Notes: a model not told the origin generated them from the sequence alone. DNA of 64,000 nt from Massilia putida (GCF_001941825.1 NZ_CP019038.1:1798001-1862000); one strand, 5' to 3'; shown: positions 37,628 to 48,306, counted from the first letter of the stretch. A program made the numbers and translations.

Positions 37628-38716
37628 TTAGTCGTTCTTGACGACGATCGTCGGAAACTTCGCCGTCATATCCTTCGCCTGCTCGGCCACCTTGACCGCC
37701 ACCTTGCGCGCGATGTCCTTGTAGATCGCGGCGACGGGACCATCCGGCTCGGCGACAACGGTCGGCGTCCCCGAATCCGTCTGCTCGCGGATCGACAGCT
37801 GCAGCGGCAGCTTGCCGAGGAATTCCACGTGGAAGTCGGCGCACATCTTCTCGCCGCCGCCTTCGCCGAAGATCGCCTCGACATGGCCGCAGTTCGAGCA
37901 GATGTGGGTGCTCATGTTTTCCACGACGCCGAGGATCGGGATGCCGACCTTCTCGAACATCTTGAGGCCCTTGCGCGCGTCCAGCAGGGCGATATCCTGC
38001 GGGGTGGTGACGATCACCGCGCCCGTGACGGGCACTTTCTGCGCCAGCGTCAGCTGGATGTCGCCCGTGCCCGGCGGCATGTCGACGACGAGGTAGTCGA
38101 CGTCTTTCCAGTTCGTCTGTTCCAGCAGCTGCTGCAGCGCCTGCGTGACCATCGGGCCGCGCCACACCATCGGCTCGTCCGGATCGATCATGAAGCCGAT
38201 CGACGACACCTGCACGCCGTGGTTTTCCAGCGGCTCCATCGTCTTGCCGTCCAAGCTTTGCGGACGGCCCGAGACGCCCAGCATCATCGGCTGCGACGGG
38301 CCGTAGATGTCGGCGTCCAGCAGGCCGACCTTGGCGCCCTCGGCGGCCAGGGCCAGCGCGAGGTTGACGGCCGTCGTCGACTTGCCGACGCCACCCTTGC
38401 CGGACGCGACGGCGATGATGTTCTTCACGTTCGGCATCACCTTCAGGCCGCGCTGCACGGCGTGCGACAGGATCTTGCTCGTGACGTTGACGCTGGCGTT
38501 GCTCACGCCGGGCAGCTTGCGCAGCGCGTCGACGACGGAAGCGCGGATGCCCGCCGCCTGGCTCTTGGCCGGATAGCCGAGCTCGATGTCGAGGGCGACG
38601 TTGCCCCCGTCGACCTGGATATTCTTGACTGCCTTGGAGGATACGAAATCTTTATTGGTATTGGGATCGACGACAGCGGCCAGGGCGGCCTTGACGTCAT
38701 CTACAGTGATGCTCAT
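37628..38716 (-). CDS. Iron-sulfur cluster carrier protein Mrp/ApbC
   Basis: A 362-residue P-loop ATPase that carries Fe-S clusters to target enzymes. The N-terminal 90 residues are the MIP18-like (FeS assembly) domain; the ATPase part has SGKGGVGKST (105-114), the switch regions DADIYGPSQP and VDMPPGTGD, and the cluster-binding CxxC in HICSNCGH. Length is typical for betaproteobacteria. Divergent from metG with about 110 bases between starts, the usual arrangement in many proteobacteria. Confidence 0.95.
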   Translation of the reverse strand: MSITVDDVKAALAAVVDPNTNKDFVSSKAVKNIQVDGGNVALDIELGYPAKSQAAGIRASVVDALRKLPGVSNASVNVTSKILSHAVQRGLKVMPNVKNIIAVASGKGGVGKSTTAVNLALALAAEGAKVGLLDADIYGPSQPMMLGVSGRPQSLDGKTMEPLENHGVQVSSIGFMIDPDEPMVWRGPMVTQALQQLLEQTNWKDVDYLVVDMPPGTGDIQLTLAQKVPVTGAVIVTTPQDIALLDARKGLKMFEKVGIPILGVVENMSTHICSNCGHVEAIFGEGGGEKMCADFHVEFLGKLPLQLSIREQTDSGTPTVVAEPDGPVAAIYKDIARKVAVKVAEQAKDMTAKFPTIVVKND

Positions 38717-38825
38717 TGGGTTCTCCGGATGTGATGCGCAAGTTTAGCGCAAAAGTTCCCCCTGCGCGCTCAGGGTCATCCGCTGGTAAAATGCCTTTTT
38801 TCCTGGACAACCTCAACCTTCCACC

Positions 38826-40964
38826 ATGACACGCAAGCTGTTCGTCACCACCGCCCTGCCCTACGCCAACGCTGCCTTCCACATCGGCCACATGATGGAG
38901 TACATCCAGGCCGACATCTGGGTCCGGTTCCAGCGAATGCAGCGCGACGCCGGCGAACAGCGCGTCGTGCACTTCGTCGGCGCCGACGATACGCACGGTA
39001 CGCCGATCATGATCGCCGCCGAGAAGGAAGGCGTGACGCCGCAGGAATTCGTCGCGAAGATCGCGGCCGGCCGCGCGCAATACCTGGACGGCTTCCACAT
39101 CGCCTTCGACAACTGGTATTCGACGGATTCGCCGGAAAACGTCGACCTGTCGCAGGGTATCTACCGCCGCCTGCGCGACAATGGCCTGATCTACACGAAG
39201 ACCGTCGACCGCTTCTACGACACGGCGAAAGGCATGTTCCTGGCCGACCGCAACATCAAGGGCGAGTGCCCGGTCTGCCACGCGAAGGACCAGTACGGCG
39301 ACAACTGCGAAGTGTGCGGCGCCGCCTACCAGCCGACCGAGCTGATCAATCCGTACTCCGTGTTCACCGGGTCGACGCCGATCCTGAAGCCGTCCGAGCA
39401 GTACTTCTTCAAGCTGTCCGACCCGCGCTGCTTCCAATTCCTGAAGGAGTGGCTGAACACCCCGGGCCGCCTGCAGCCGGAAATGGTCAACAAGGTGTCG
39501 GAATGGCTGGGCGAGAACGGCGAAAAGCTGGCCGACTGGGACATTTCGCGCGACGCGCCCTATTTCGGCATCCCGATCCCGGACGCGCCGGGCAAATTCT
39601 TCTACGTGTGGCTGGACGCGCCGGTCGGCTATCTCGCCAGCCTCAAGAATTACTTCGAGAAGCAGGGTATCGATTACGAAGCCTTCCTGAACGATCCGTC
39701 GGCGGAGCAAGTGCACTTCATCGGCAAGGACATCGTCTCGTTCCACCTGCTGTTCTGGCCGGCGATGCTGAATTTCTCGGGCCACCCGATCATCGACAAG
39801 CTGAAGGTCAACGTCCACGGCCACCTGACCGTGAACAACGAAAAGATGTCGAAGTCGCGCGGCACGGGCATCTCGCCGCTGCGCTATCTGCAGCTGGGCA
39901 TGAATCCGGAATGGCTGCGCTACTACCTCGCGTTCAAGCTGAACGCGCGCGTCGAAGATCTCGACTTCACGGGCGACGATTTCGTCGCGCGCGTGAACAG
40001 CGACCTGATCGGCAAGTACGTGAACATCGCCAGCCGCTGCGCCGGCTTCGTCGCCAAGCGCTTCGACGGCAAGCTGGCGTCGACGCTGTCGGACGATGCG
40101 AAACAGTGGATTGCCCGCGCGCTGAACGGCGAAGTTAATGGCAACCTCGGCGAGCGCCAGGCGTCGATCGCGGCGAACTTCGAGTCGCGCGAGTTCGGCA
40201 AGGCGCTGCGCGAGATCATGGAAGTGGCCGATGTCGCCAACCGCTACGTCGACGAGAACAAGCCGTGGATCCTGGCCAAGGACGAGACGAAGACGGCCGA
40301 GCTGCACGACGTCTGCACCGCCGCGCTGATCCTGTTCCGCCAGCTGACGATCCTGCTGTCGCCCGTGCTGCCGCATGTGGCCGCGCGCGTGCGCGAATTC
40401 CTCGGGGACGAAGCCTACTCGTGGGACGACACCCAAGGCGAGCGCGTGTACGCCCCGCTGCTGGGCCGCACCATCGGCGCCTACAGCCACCTGATGCAAC
40501 GCGTGGACGCGAAGATGGTCGAGGACCTGTTCGACAAGCCGGCCCCGGCCGCCGCGCCTGCCGCCGAGACCGCAGCCGCACCGGCCGCGACTGCCGAAGC
40601 CGCCGACATCGAAGAACTGGCGCCGGAGATCTCGATCGACGACTTCACCAAGATCGACCTGCGCGTGGCGAAGATCGTCAATTGTGAGCACGTCGAAGGT
40701 TCGAGCAAGCTGCTGCGCCTCACGCTGGACGTGGGCGAAGGCCGCTATCGTAATGTGTTCTCGGGTATCAAGTCGGCTTACCAGCCTGAGCAGTTGATCG
40801 GCAAGCTGACCGTCCTGGTGGCCAACCTGGCGCCGCGCAAGATGAAATTCGGCGTATCGGAAGGCATGGTGCTGTGCGCATCGAGCAAGGACGAAAAGGC
40901 GAATCCGGGCCTGTACCTGTTGGAGCCGGTGAGCGGCGCCCAGCCGGGCATGCGGATCCGCTAG
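38826..40964 (+). CDS. metG: Methionine--tRNA ligase
   Basis: Class I synthetase, 712 residues. HIGH is at about 19-22 ([11 protein letters not shown]), the zinc knuckle [18 protein letters not shown] at about 149-166, and KMSKS at about 340-344. An Ala/Pro-rich linker (about 575-600) leads to a C-terminal tRNA-binding OB domain ([20 protein letters not shown] onward), which dimerises the enzyme in the long E. coli-type form. Confidence 0.97.
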   Translation: MTRKLFVTTALPYANAAFHIGHMMEYIQADIWVRFQRMQRDAGEQRVVHFVGADDTHGTPIMIAAEKEGVTPQEFVAKIAAGRAQYLDGFHIAFDNWYSTDSPENVDLSQGIYRRLRDNGLIYTKTVDRFYDTAKGMFLADRNIKGECPVCHAKDQYGDNCEVCGAAYQPTELINPYSVFTGSTPILKPSEQYFFKLSDPRCFQFLKEWLNTPGRLQPEMVNKVSEWLGENGEKLADWDISRDAPYFGIPIPDAPGKFFYVWLDAPVGYLASLKNYFEKQGIDYEAFLNDPSAEQVHFIGKDIVSFHLLFWPAMLNFSGHPIIDKLKVNVHGHLTVNNEKMSKSRGTGISPLRYLQLGMNPEWLRYYLAFKLNARVEDLDFTGDDFVARVNSDLIGKYVNIASRCAGFVAKRFDGKLASTLSDDAKQWIARALNGEVNGNLGERQASIAANFESREFGKALREIMEVADVANRYVDENKPWILAKDETKTAELHDVCTAALILFRQLTILLSPVLPHVAARVREFLGDEAYSWDDTQGERVYAPLLGRTIGAYSHLMQRVDAKMVEDLFDKPAPAAAPAAETAAAPAATAEAADIEELAPEISIDDFTKIDLRVAKIVNCEHVEGSSKLLRLTLDVGEGRYRNVFSGIKSAYQPEQLIGKLTVLVANLAPRKMKFGVSEGMVLCASSKDEKANPGLYLLEPVSGAQPGMRIR

Positions 40965-40980
40965 GCCCGGCTCGGCGGCG

Positions 40981-41232
40981 TCAGTGGCTCTGTAACGGCG
41001 CCGCCAACGCGCTCTTGTTGTCCTTGTAATCCTGGCCGCCGATCTGGCTGACCATCTTTTCGGTGCGCTTCGCCGGGATGCGGCTGCCCGTGATTGCGGC
41101 CGCCGTGTCCATGGTCGACGTGGACGCGGCGCCGAGCGCGGGCGAGTCCGGCGTATCCTGGGTGCTGGCGCATCCGGCCAGGGCAAACGAAACGGCGACG
41201 AGAAGCGCGACGCAATGCGGGACAGCTTTCAT
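40981..41232 (-). CDS. Small putative lipoprotein
   Basis: An 83-residue protein with a lipoprotein signal (VALLVAVSFALAGC, lipobox LAGC at 18-21) and a short Ser/Thr/Ala-rich mature part ending TEKMVSQIGGQDYKDNKS. No domain recognised. Convergent with metG, 16 bases apart. Confidence 0.7.
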   Translation of the reverse strand: MKAVPHCVALLVAVSFALAGCASTQDTPDSPALGAASTSTMDTAAAITGSRIPAKRTEKMVSQIGGQDYKDNKSALAAPLQSH

Positions 41233-41314
41233 GGATCACCTGTACGGAAAAGGTTGAGGAAACCGAGTCAATGCCTTGCCAGAATACCATCAATTTTACG
41301 CGCCGGTGGCAGTA

Positions 41315-41320
41315 TATAAT
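41315..41320 (+). promoter_or_regulatory. Possible -10 box of the FabMG-like gene
   Basis: A perfect TATAAT in GTATATAATGCGC, 115 bases upstream of the gene at 41436; the -35 is poor (TTTTAC, 15-base spacer). The palindrome at 41341-41379 lies within the resulting leader. Confidence 0.4.
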
Positions 41321-41340
41321 GCGCTGTTTTTTAATTAGAT

Positions 41341-41379
41341 GAGGTCAGAGCCCTAAAAGAAGAACCGTGCTCTGACCCC
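41341..41379. repeat. GTCAGAGCCC palindrome upstream of the FabMG-like gene
   Basis: GAGGTCAGAGCCC and GTGCTCTGACCCC arms around AAAAGAAGAACC; two mismatches from the consensus arms. Ends 56 bases before the start codon. Confidence 0.8.
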
Positions 41380-41435
41380 ATGAAGAATAAATTTAATAAA
41401 TTTAATAAATCTACTTTTGAGTGGTAGCGAAAAAT

Positions 41436-42752
41436 ATGACCGAATACAAAGCCCTGAGGCACATCCCGCAAGCGAATCTGTACCGCCAAGGTGACGTCTT
41501 CGTCCTGTTCGGCGAACTGTTCGGCCGCGGCTATGTGAACGGCCTGATCGACGAGGCGCGCGCCGCCGGCATGACGATCCTCGGCATCACCGTCGGCCGC
41601 CGCAACGACGATGGCACCCTGCGCGCGCTGACGCCTGACGAGCATGCCGAGGCGGAAGAAAAGCTCGGTGGCCGCATCGTCAACGTACCGCTGATGGCCG
41701 GTTTCGACATGGACGCGCCCCCGGGCGAGCAGAATCCGACCGAGATGCTTTCCGGCATTACCCTCAAGAGCTGGCAAGAAGACAAACTGGACTGGACCAA
41801 GATCGAAGGTTGCCGCGCCGCCGGCGTGCAGCGCTTCACCGAGTCCGCCAAGGCCGTCATGGCCGAGATCGACAAGCTGATCCCGGACGGCGCCAATGTG
41901 TTCTTCGCACACACGATGGCCGGCGGCATCCCGAAGGTCAAGGCCTTCCTGGCCATTGCCAACCGCATCTATAAAGGCCGCGGCGAGCGCTTCATGTCGT
42001 CGCGCGCCCTGCTGGACAGCGACCTCGGCAAGCTGATCCTGATGAACTTCGACGAAGTCACGGCAAACACGCTGAAATACCTGATCGACGCGTCCGCCGC
42101 GATCCGCGCGCGCGTGGAATCGAAAGGCGGCCAGGTGCGCTACACGGCGTACGGCTACCACGGCACCGAGATCCTGATCGGCGACGAGTACGTGTGGCAG
42201 ACCTACACGAACTACACGCAGGGCTATGCCAAGATGCGCCTGGAGTCGATCGCCGAGGCCGCTTGGGCCCAGGGCGTCAGCGCCACCGTGTTCAACTGCC
42301 CGGAAATCCGCACGAACTCGTCCGACATCTTCGTCGGCGTCGAACTGTCGCTGTTCCCACTGCTGCTCGCCCTGAAGAAGGAAGGCGGCGGCGCATGGGC
42401 GCAGGAACAGTGGGACATCTGCCAGGGCCTGCTGGGCGACGGCGTGTCGCTGCAATCGATCCTGGACAAGCTGGAAGCCTATCTGCAGACGGCCACCAGC
42501 GCATCGTTCCGCAATTTCGAGGCTTGGCCGATGGACAACACGCCGGAGCTGGCCGACCTGATGATCGGCACGTCCGACGAGATCACCTCGCTGCACAAGG
42601 ACAAGAAGGCGCTGATCACGGACCACCTGTCGGCCCTCGTGCTGGAAGGCGCCGGCCCGCTGATGTTCCACGGCGCGGCCGAGAAGATCGCCCCGGTGCT
42701 GTGGCTCAACCACGACATCATCGCCCGTCAGCTCAATGCGCTGCACCAATAA
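41436..42752 (+). CDS. FabMG-like enoyl-ACP reductase family protein
   Basis: A 438-residue protein. The N-terminus (GDVFVLFGELFGRGYVNGLI then ITVGRR) reads as a Rossmann-like nucleotide-binding start, and the mid part (NVFFAHTMAGGIPKVKAFLA) is strongly conserved in my memory of proteins annotated as FabMG-family enoyl-ACP reductases, an unusual type described from a soil metagenome. The catalytic role here is therefore family-based inference and not visible from motifs alone. The ATG at 41436 gives MTEYKALRHIPQANLY. Followed by a terminator, so a single-gene unit. Confidence 0.6.
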   Translation: MTEYKALRHIPQANLYRQGDVFVLFGELFGRGYVNGLIDEARAAGMTILGITVGRRNDDGTLRALTPDEHAEAEEKLGGRIVNVPLMAGFDMDAPPGEQNPTEMLSGITLKSWQEDKLDWTKIEGCRAAGVQRFTESAKAVMAEIDKLIPDGANVFFAHTMAGGIPKVKAFLAIANRIYKGRGERFMSSRALLDSDLGKLILMNFDEVTANTLKYLIDASAAIRARVESKGGQVRYTAYGYHGTEILIGDEYVWQTYTNYTQGYAKMRLESIAEAAWAQGVSATVFNCPEIRTNSSDIFVGVELSLFPLLLALKKEGGGAWAQEQWDICQGLLGDGVSLQSILDKLEAYLQTATSASFRNFEAWPMDNTPELADLMIGTSDEITSLHKDKKALITDHLSALVLEGAGPLMFHGAAEKIAPVLWLNHDIIARQLNALHQ

Positions 42753-42789
42753 GCGCTGACTCGCAGTATCATTCTTTGTTTTTATGACG

Positions 42790-42821
42790 CGGCGGCTCTC
42801 GATAAACGAAGCCGCCGTTTT
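42790..42821 (+). terminator. Rho-independent terminator
   Basis: Arms CGGCGGCT and AGCCGCCG around a 12-base loop, then TTTTG, 38 bases past the FabMG-like gene stop. Confidence 0.7.
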
Positions 42822-42843
42822 GTACGACCTGCCTAGAAAAGCC

Positions 42844-43041
42844 ATGAAACACACCCAGTACGAATCCGAGCACACCAAGTTCATCAAGCAACTGAAGGAA
42901 AAGACCCCGGGCATGGAAGAGCGCCAGCAGGCCGGCCGCTCGCTGCTGTGGGACAAGGCCCCGCTGTCGCTGGACGAGCAGCGCCGCATCGACGAATCGC
43001 GTCTCCGCCAGCAGGCGTACCCGTACCAGACCAAGGTCTGA
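42844..43041 (+). CDS. DUF3460 family protein
   Basis: A 65-residue protein, MKHTQYESEHTKFIKQLKEK at the start and RSLLWDKAPLSLDEQRRIDE in the middle, which are the conserved blocks of DUF3460, a small family of betaproteobacteria with no known function. The internal ATG at 42844 is chosen as it gives the family start; the longer frame runs through the terminator. Precedes scpA by 47 bases. Confidence 0.8.
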   Translation: MKHTQYESEHTKFIKQLKEKTPGMEERQQAGRSLLWDKAPLSLDEQRRIDESRLRQQAYPYQTKV

Positions 43042-43088
43042 CGCGACCCGGTCCGATCTTCACCTGATTCTTTCCGAGGCCGACGACC

Positions 43089-43970
43089 ATGGTGCCCGCG
43101 CAGGCGACGCCCGAAGGGCGCGCCGACCCCGATCCGGGCGACGGCACCACGGGCCTCCCGGCTGACGCCGCGGGTGCCGACGCCCACGCCGAGAGCGCCA
43201 TCGCGCGCCTGTACGGCGAGCCGCTGCTGCACCTGCCCACCGACCTGTACATCCCGCCCGATGCGCTCGAGATTTTTCTCGACGCATTCGAAGGTCCGCT
43301 CGACCTGCTGCTGTACCTGATCCGCAAGCAGAATTTCAACATCCTCGACATCCCGATGGCCCAGGTCACGCTGCAATACCTGGAATACGTCGAGCAGATC
43401 CGCAAGAGCAATCTGGAACTGGCGGCGGAATACCTGCTGATGGCGGCGGTGCTGATCGAGATCAAGTCGCGTATGCTGCTGCCCAAGCGCGTCGACACGC
43501 TCGTCGAGGAAGCGGAAGACCCGCGCGCGGAACTGGTGCGGCGCCTGCTGGACTACGAGCAGATCAAGCTCGCGGCCCAGCAACTGGGCGCCCTGCCCCA
43601 GCTGGACCGCGACTTCGTGCGCCCGCAACTGCACATCGAGCAGGCGCTGGGTCCGATCTGGCCGCAGGTCGACCCGCACGACCTGCAGCGCGCCTGGATG
43701 GACGTGCTGCGCCGCGCGAAGCTGACCCAGCATCACCGCATCGGCCGCGAGGAATTGTCCGTGCGCGAGCACATGTCGGCGATCCTGCGTACGTTGCAGT
43801 CGGCCCGCTTCGTCGAGTTCTCGGAATTGTTCGGCGGCCAGGCCAGCGTGCCGGTCGTCGTCGTGCACTTCGTCGCCATGCTCGAACTGGCGAAAGAAAC
43901 GTTAATCGAAATTACCCAGGCCGAACCTTTCGCCCCCATCTATGTGCGGCTCGCCTATTCCCCGGCGTAG
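43089..43970 (+). CDS. scpA: Segregation and condensation protein A
   Basis: Kleisin subunit of the SMC-ScpAB condensin. The 293-residue protein has a 55-residue variable, acidic head, then the conserved FEGPLDLLLYLIRKQNFNIL (about 67-86), LEYVEQIRKSNLELAAEYLL and AVLIEIKSRMLLPKR, and a C-terminal winged-helix segment (HFVAMLELAKETLIEITQAE). scpB and smc are not in the window. Confidence 0.93.
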   Translation: MVPAQATPEGRADPDPGDGTTGLPADAAGADAHAESAIARLYGEPLLHLPTDLYIPPDALEIFLDAFEGPLDLLLYLIRKQNFNILDIPMAQVTLQYLEYVEQIRKSNLELAAEYLLMAAVLIEIKSRMLLPKRVDTLVEEAEDPRAELVRRLLDYEQIKLAAQQLGALPQLDRDFVRPQLHIEQALGPIWPQVDPHDLQRAWMDVLRRAKLTQHHRIGREELSVREHMSAILRTLQSARFVEFSELFGGQASVPVVVVHFVAMLELAKETLIEITQAEPFAPIYVRLAYSPA

Positions 43971-44831
<861 letters not shown>

Positions 44832-44948
44832 CTCTAAAAGTTCCATTGTTGCAAATATGTTGTAGGAATTAGCAACTCTTCTTGCTAGACTCGGGCTTTG
44901 GCTTTTCACCCTTTTTACCCAAGCCACGTAAAAAGAAGGAGTAGCGCT

Positions 44949-45704
44949 TTGACAGACCTCTCAGTGCCTCTGATGCGCAAGGGTCCGCCCAAACCGGCGG
45001 ACGCCGTCGCCCGGATCAAACCCGATTCGGGCTTTCACGTAATGCGCGACGCGTTCGACATCGGCGACGCGTTGACGACGCTCGCACTCACCGGCGAGCC
45101 CGTGACCGTCTATCCGCGCGGCCAGGACATGGTCATGGCGCGCATCGACAGCGTCGATCCGGAGGGCAAGGTCTTCACGCTGGACCTCGCCGAACACGGC
45201 GTGGCGCTGCAAGACAAGACCGTGTTCGTCGCGGCGCTGGGCAGCAATGCCAAGGTCCAGTTCGAGCTCGACGCGGCCCCGGCCGCCGTGCCCGACCGGC
45301 CTGACCTCCTGCAATTCCCCCTGCCGGACGTCTGTCTCGTGCTGAACCGGCGCGCCGAGCCGCGCCTCGAATCGCCGGTGGGCATGAATTACGGCGCCCG
45401 TTTCACGATGCTGGGCAAGGTGTTCGAGATGCCGCTGTACGATTTTTCGCGCGGGGGCGTCGGCCTGCGCGCGACGCCGGAACAGGCGCTCGAACTGTAT
45501 GTGGGCAAGAAACTGGATGGCGTCGTGCTGGAGATGGGATCGTCGCTCGTCATCACGGCCGACCTCGAAGTCCGCCTGCTGCGGCCGTTCCGCACCTTCC
45601 TCCTGGGCCAGCAGGTGCAGGTGGGCTGCCGCATCTCGAACATGTCGATGCAGATGCGCCAGTCGCTCGAGCGAGCCGTGGACAAGGTGCAGAAGCGGCG
45701 CTGA
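44949..45704 (+). CDS. PilZ-domain c-di-GMP receptor (YcgR-like)
   Basis: A 251-residue protein with an N-terminal YcgR-like domain (20-115) and a C-terminal PilZ domain. The c-di-GMP signature is seen as LNRRAEPRLESPVG and YDFSRGGVGL (the D/NxSxxG part). YcgR proteins brake the flagellar motor when c-di-GMP is high, which fits the chemotaxis cluster that follows convergently. I chose TTG 44949 as start: AGGAG stands seven bases upstream, whereas the ATG at 44973 has none. A regulator of a polysaccharide system is an alternative. Confidence 0.82.
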   Translation: MTDLSVPLMRKGPPKPADAVARIKPDSGFHVMRDAFDIGDALTTLALTGEPVTVYPRGQDMVMARIDSVDPEGKVFTLDLAEHGVALQDKTVFVAALGSNAKVQFELDAAPAAVPDRPDLLQFPLPDVCLVLNRRAEPRLESPVGMNYGARFTMLGKVFEMPLYDFSRGGVGLRATPEQALELYVGKKLDGVVLEMGSSLVITADLEVRLLRPFRTFLLGQQVQVGCRISNMSMQMRQSLERAVDKVQKRR

Positions 45705-45732
45705 ACGGTTACGCGGTACCGATAGCGACACC

Positions 45733-45844
45733 CGTCGTCCCCGCGAAAGCGGGAACCCATGCTGACCTGTCGGAGTTGAGTCGTCTGAGCAACCGTTACG
45801 ACGTCGGAAACTCAGTATGGATTCCCGCCTGCGCGGGAATGACG
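45733..45844. repeat. Inverted pair of dRS3-like ATTCCCGC repeats
   Basis: Left arm begins CGTCGTCCCCGCGAAAGCGG; the right arm, read inverted, begins CGTCATTCCCGCGCAGGCGG. Both continue to ACCCATGCTGA / ATCCATACTGA. This ATTCCCGC(N)GCGGGAAT type resembles the dRS3 family of Neisseria and similar repeats in other betaproteobacteria. It lies between convergent genes and could act as a bidirectional hairpin terminator. Confidence 0.75.
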
Positions 45845-45845
45845 C

Positions 45846-47054
45846 TTATGCCGCCACGTTTTGCGCCCACGCCAGCGCCGACAAATGCGCCTTGTTGACG
45901 TCATGCGGGCTGATGTCCAGCGACGCCGCCAGCGACGCCACGAGGTCGGAATTCAACTCGCACGCCTCCGCCAGCGCCAAGTACGGCCCGTAGGTGCCCT
46001 CGCGCCCGAGCAGCGCCTGCACGACCTGTTCCGGCAGCTGGATCGTGTCCAGCACTTCCTTCATCGGCAACCCCAGCAGGCGGTCGAGCAACGAGAACAT
46101 GCCGGCCACGAACAGGTGCTCGCCTTCGCCGCGGGCCAGGTGCGTCTGGCCGAGCAGCTCGCACAGGCGCGCACGCACGACGGCCGTTTCCATCAGCACG
46201 GGCGAGTAGCCGCTCGCGCTCGCGGTGGCCAGCAACAGGACGAGCCAGCGGTACAGCGGCGCATAACCCAGCATCGCGATGGCCTGGCGCAGCGACTGGA
46301 TCTCGCGGCCCGAACCGAAGCCGGCCGAGTTGATGAAGCGCAGGAGTTTATAGATCAGCGCCGGATCGCGCTTGAGCACGGCCTCGATCTTCGGCACGTC
46401 CTCGTTGTTCTGCACCATCTGCATCAGTTGCAGGATGATGGTCTGGGCCGGGTTCATGCCCTTGACCGGGTTGCCCGGGCGCGGCGTCAGGTGCAGCTTG
46501 CCGACGAAGGCGTCCAGGCCCAGCGCGGCGCAGGCATCGAAATCCGGCCACGTCGCGACGGGCCGCCCGACGAGGCGCAGCGCCGACTGCTTCGCAAGCG
46601 CGTACGCGCGCGCCTGGGCGGCCACGTCGGTACCGGTGAAGCGCACTTCGGCGTAGGACGCGAACGGCGTGAGGTTCTTGCCCAGCAGGGCTGGGTCGGC
46701 GCCGCGGATCGAGATGCCGACGCCGCCCGCGCGCAAGGCTTGCACGGCGGCGCGGGTATCGGCGTTGGCGAGGTCGCGTACGCGCAGCGACAACACGGTG
46801 CGTTCCGGCGGCAGCGCGTGCAGCGCATCCAGCGACAACATGGCCGGCACGGCGTCGAGGAACAGGATCTTGTCGCGCAGCAGCCAGCCCTGCTCCTCGT
46901 CGACCACGTGTTCGGCCACGAAGGCGACGAGGCTTTCGAGGTCGGCGTCGCCGACGGTCTGGCCGTCGCGCTGTTGCCAACCGAGTTCGTAGCCGATCAC
47001 GCGCTGCTTGGGATCGAGCAGGGGTTCGCGGACGATGAAATTAGTCTGGTACAT
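45846..47054 (-). CDS. EAL/HDOD signalling protein, end of the chemotaxis cluster
   Basis: A 402-residue protein. The N-terminal half (FIVREPLLDPKQRVIGYELG) is a degenerate EAL domain (YELGW instead of EALLR); the C-terminal half, from about residue 205 (IILQLMQMVQNNEDVPKIEA), is HDOD, with FINSAGFGSGREIQSLRQAI as the typical core. Same domain order as the gene at 765-2039 but divergent in sequence. It follows cheZ by 63 bases on the same strand, so it may be co-transcribed and link c-di-GMP and motility (inference). Confidence 0.82.
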   Translation of the reverse strand: MYQTNFIVREPLLDPKQRVIGYELGWQQRDGQTVGDADLESLVAFVAEHVVDEEQGWLLRDKILFLDAVPAMLSLDALHALPPERTVLSLRVRDLANADTRAAVQALRAGGVGISIRGADPALLGKNLTPFASYAEVRFTGTDVAAQARAYALAKQSALRLVGRPVATWPDFDACAALGLDAFVGKLHLTPRPGNPVKGMNPAQTIILQLMQMVQNNEDVPKIEAVLKRDPALIYKLLRFINSAGFGSGREIQSLRQAIAMLGYAPLYRWLVLLLATASASGYSPVLMETAVVRARLCELLGQTHLARGEGEHLFVAGMFSLLDRLLGLPMKEVLDTIQLPEQVVQALLGREGTYGPYLALAEACELNSDLVASLAASLDISPHDVNKAHLSALAWAQNVAA

Positions 47055-47117
47055 GGTTTTGTAACGATCCCAAGGTGAAACGAGACGGCGGCGGCGGTAC
47101 GTACCGCCGCGGCGGGA

Positions 47118-47753
47118 TCAGAAACCGAGACTGTCCAGCAGGTCGTCGACCTGGCCCTGGTCGGCCACGATTTCGGTGTTGCCTTCCGGATTGATCTGCG
47201 GACCGTTCAGCAGGCCATTGTCGAGCTCGCGCTTGATTTCGCTCGGGGCGAAATCGACGAGCACCTGCACCAGCTGTTTTTCCAGGTTCTGGGCGATGCC
47301 CGTGATGCGTGAAATCACCTGGCCGGTCAGGTCCTGGAAGTCCTGGGCCATCATGATGTCCATCAAATGACCTTTGGTGGCGGTGGCCGCATTGCGCGAT
47401 TCGGCCAGGCTGGCCACGGTGCGCTCGGCGAGCTCGCGCCATGCACTGTCGCCATTGCCCGGTTCGGCCAGCAGGGCCTGCCAGGAACGGGTCAGTTCAG
47501 CGGCACGGTCGTCGATGCCGTCCTGCAGCGGATTGGCCGCATCGGTCGCGTCGAGCACACGCTTGGCCGATTGCTCGGACAGCCGGGCCACGTAATCGAG
47601 GCGGTCGCGGGCATCGGGGATGTCGCTGGCCGCCTTTTCGATCAGTTTGTCCAGGCCGAGCCCGCGCAGGCTTTCGTGCAGCGCGCGGGTCATATGTCCG
47701 ATCCGGCTCAGGACCTCGTCGGGCGAGGTCGAGTCGGCAGTGTACTCGGTCAT
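47118..47753 (-). CDS. cheZ: CheY phosphatase CheZ
   Basis: Dephosphorylates CheY-P. The 211-residue protein has the long helical hairpin and the active-site segment AQDFQDLTGQVISRI with Asp141 and catalytic Gln145. The C-terminus DQGQVDDLLDSLGF is the CheY-tethering helix. It starts directly after cheY at 47754 with no gap, so the two are translationally coupled. Confidence 0.95.
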   Translation of the reverse strand: MTEYTADSTSPDEVLSRIGHMTRALHESLRGLGLDKLIEKAASDIPDARDRLDYVARLSEQSAKRVLDATDAANPLQDGIDDRAAELTRSWQALLAEPGNGDSAWRELAERTVASLAESRNAATATKGHLMDIMMAQDFQDLTGQVISRITGIAQNLEKQLVQVLVDFAPSEIKRELDNGLLNGPQINPEGNTEIVADQGQVDDLLDSLGF

Positions 47754-48149
47754 TTATGCGGCCTTTTCCATCTTTTCGAAAATCTTGTTCAGCTTTTCGT
47801 CCAGCGTGGCCGCGGTGAACGGCTTCACGACGTAGCCGTTGGCGCCGGCTTGCGCCGCCGCGATGATGTTTTCCTTCTTGGCTTCGGCGGTCACCATCAG
47901 CACCGGCAGCTTGGCCAGTGCGGGATCGGCACGAATATTCTGCAGCATGGTCAGGCCGTCCATGTTCGGCATGTTCCAGTCCGACACGACGAAATCGAAC
48001 TGTTCGCTGCGCAGCTTGGCCAGTGCCTGGACACCGTCTTCCGCTTCGTCGACATTGCCGTAACCCAGTTCTTTCAGCAGATTTTTGACGATGCGTCGCA
48101 TCGTCGAAAAATCGTCAACAACCAGGAAACGCATCTTAGGATCAGCCAT
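47754..48149 (-). CDS. cheY: Chemotaxis response regulator CheY
   Basis: A 131-residue receiver that binds the flagellar switch when phosphorylated. Acidic pocket Asp12/Asp13, phospho-acceptor Asp57 in [13 protein letters not shown], Thr in [12 protein letters not shown] and Lys in [11 protein letters not shown], all numbered as in E. coli CheY. Adjacent cheZ marks this as the motor-binding CheY, in contrast to the receiver at 53704-54069. Confidence 0.96.
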   Translation of the reverse strand: MADPKMRFLVVDDFSTMRRIVKNLLKELGYGNVDEAEDGVQALAKLRSEQFDFVVSDWNMPNMDGLTMLQNIRADPALAKLPVLMVTAEAKKENIIAAAQAGANGYVVKPFTAATLDEKLNKIFEKMEKAA

Positions 48150-48221
48150 GAAATACTCCGTTGTTTCTTAACTCTATGATGGGGCGCGCATACTACGCAG
48201 CCCCTAGTGTATATGTTGGTA

Positions 48222-48248
48222 GGTTCGGCACTGCGAATACAAGCTAAA
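48222..48248 (-). promoter_or_regulatory. Weak sigma28-like promoter before cheY-cheZ
   Basis: Minus-strand TTTAGCTT, 11-base spacer, GCCGAACC, against TAAAGTTT/GCCGATAA: five of eight in each box. Lies in the only sizeable gap (157 bases) of the lower che operon. Tentative. Confidence 0.3.
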
Positions 48249-48306
48249 GCATAGCATTTTTGTTGCTCTACGGCGATAAAACCGCAGTGAATGCACCGTA
48301 TGCGGA

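Noticed and set aside
41331..43868. 845-codon minus-strand frame over the FabMG-like gene, DUF3460 and scpA
   Set aside because: Antisense shadow running through three well-supported genes, a terminator and a repeat.
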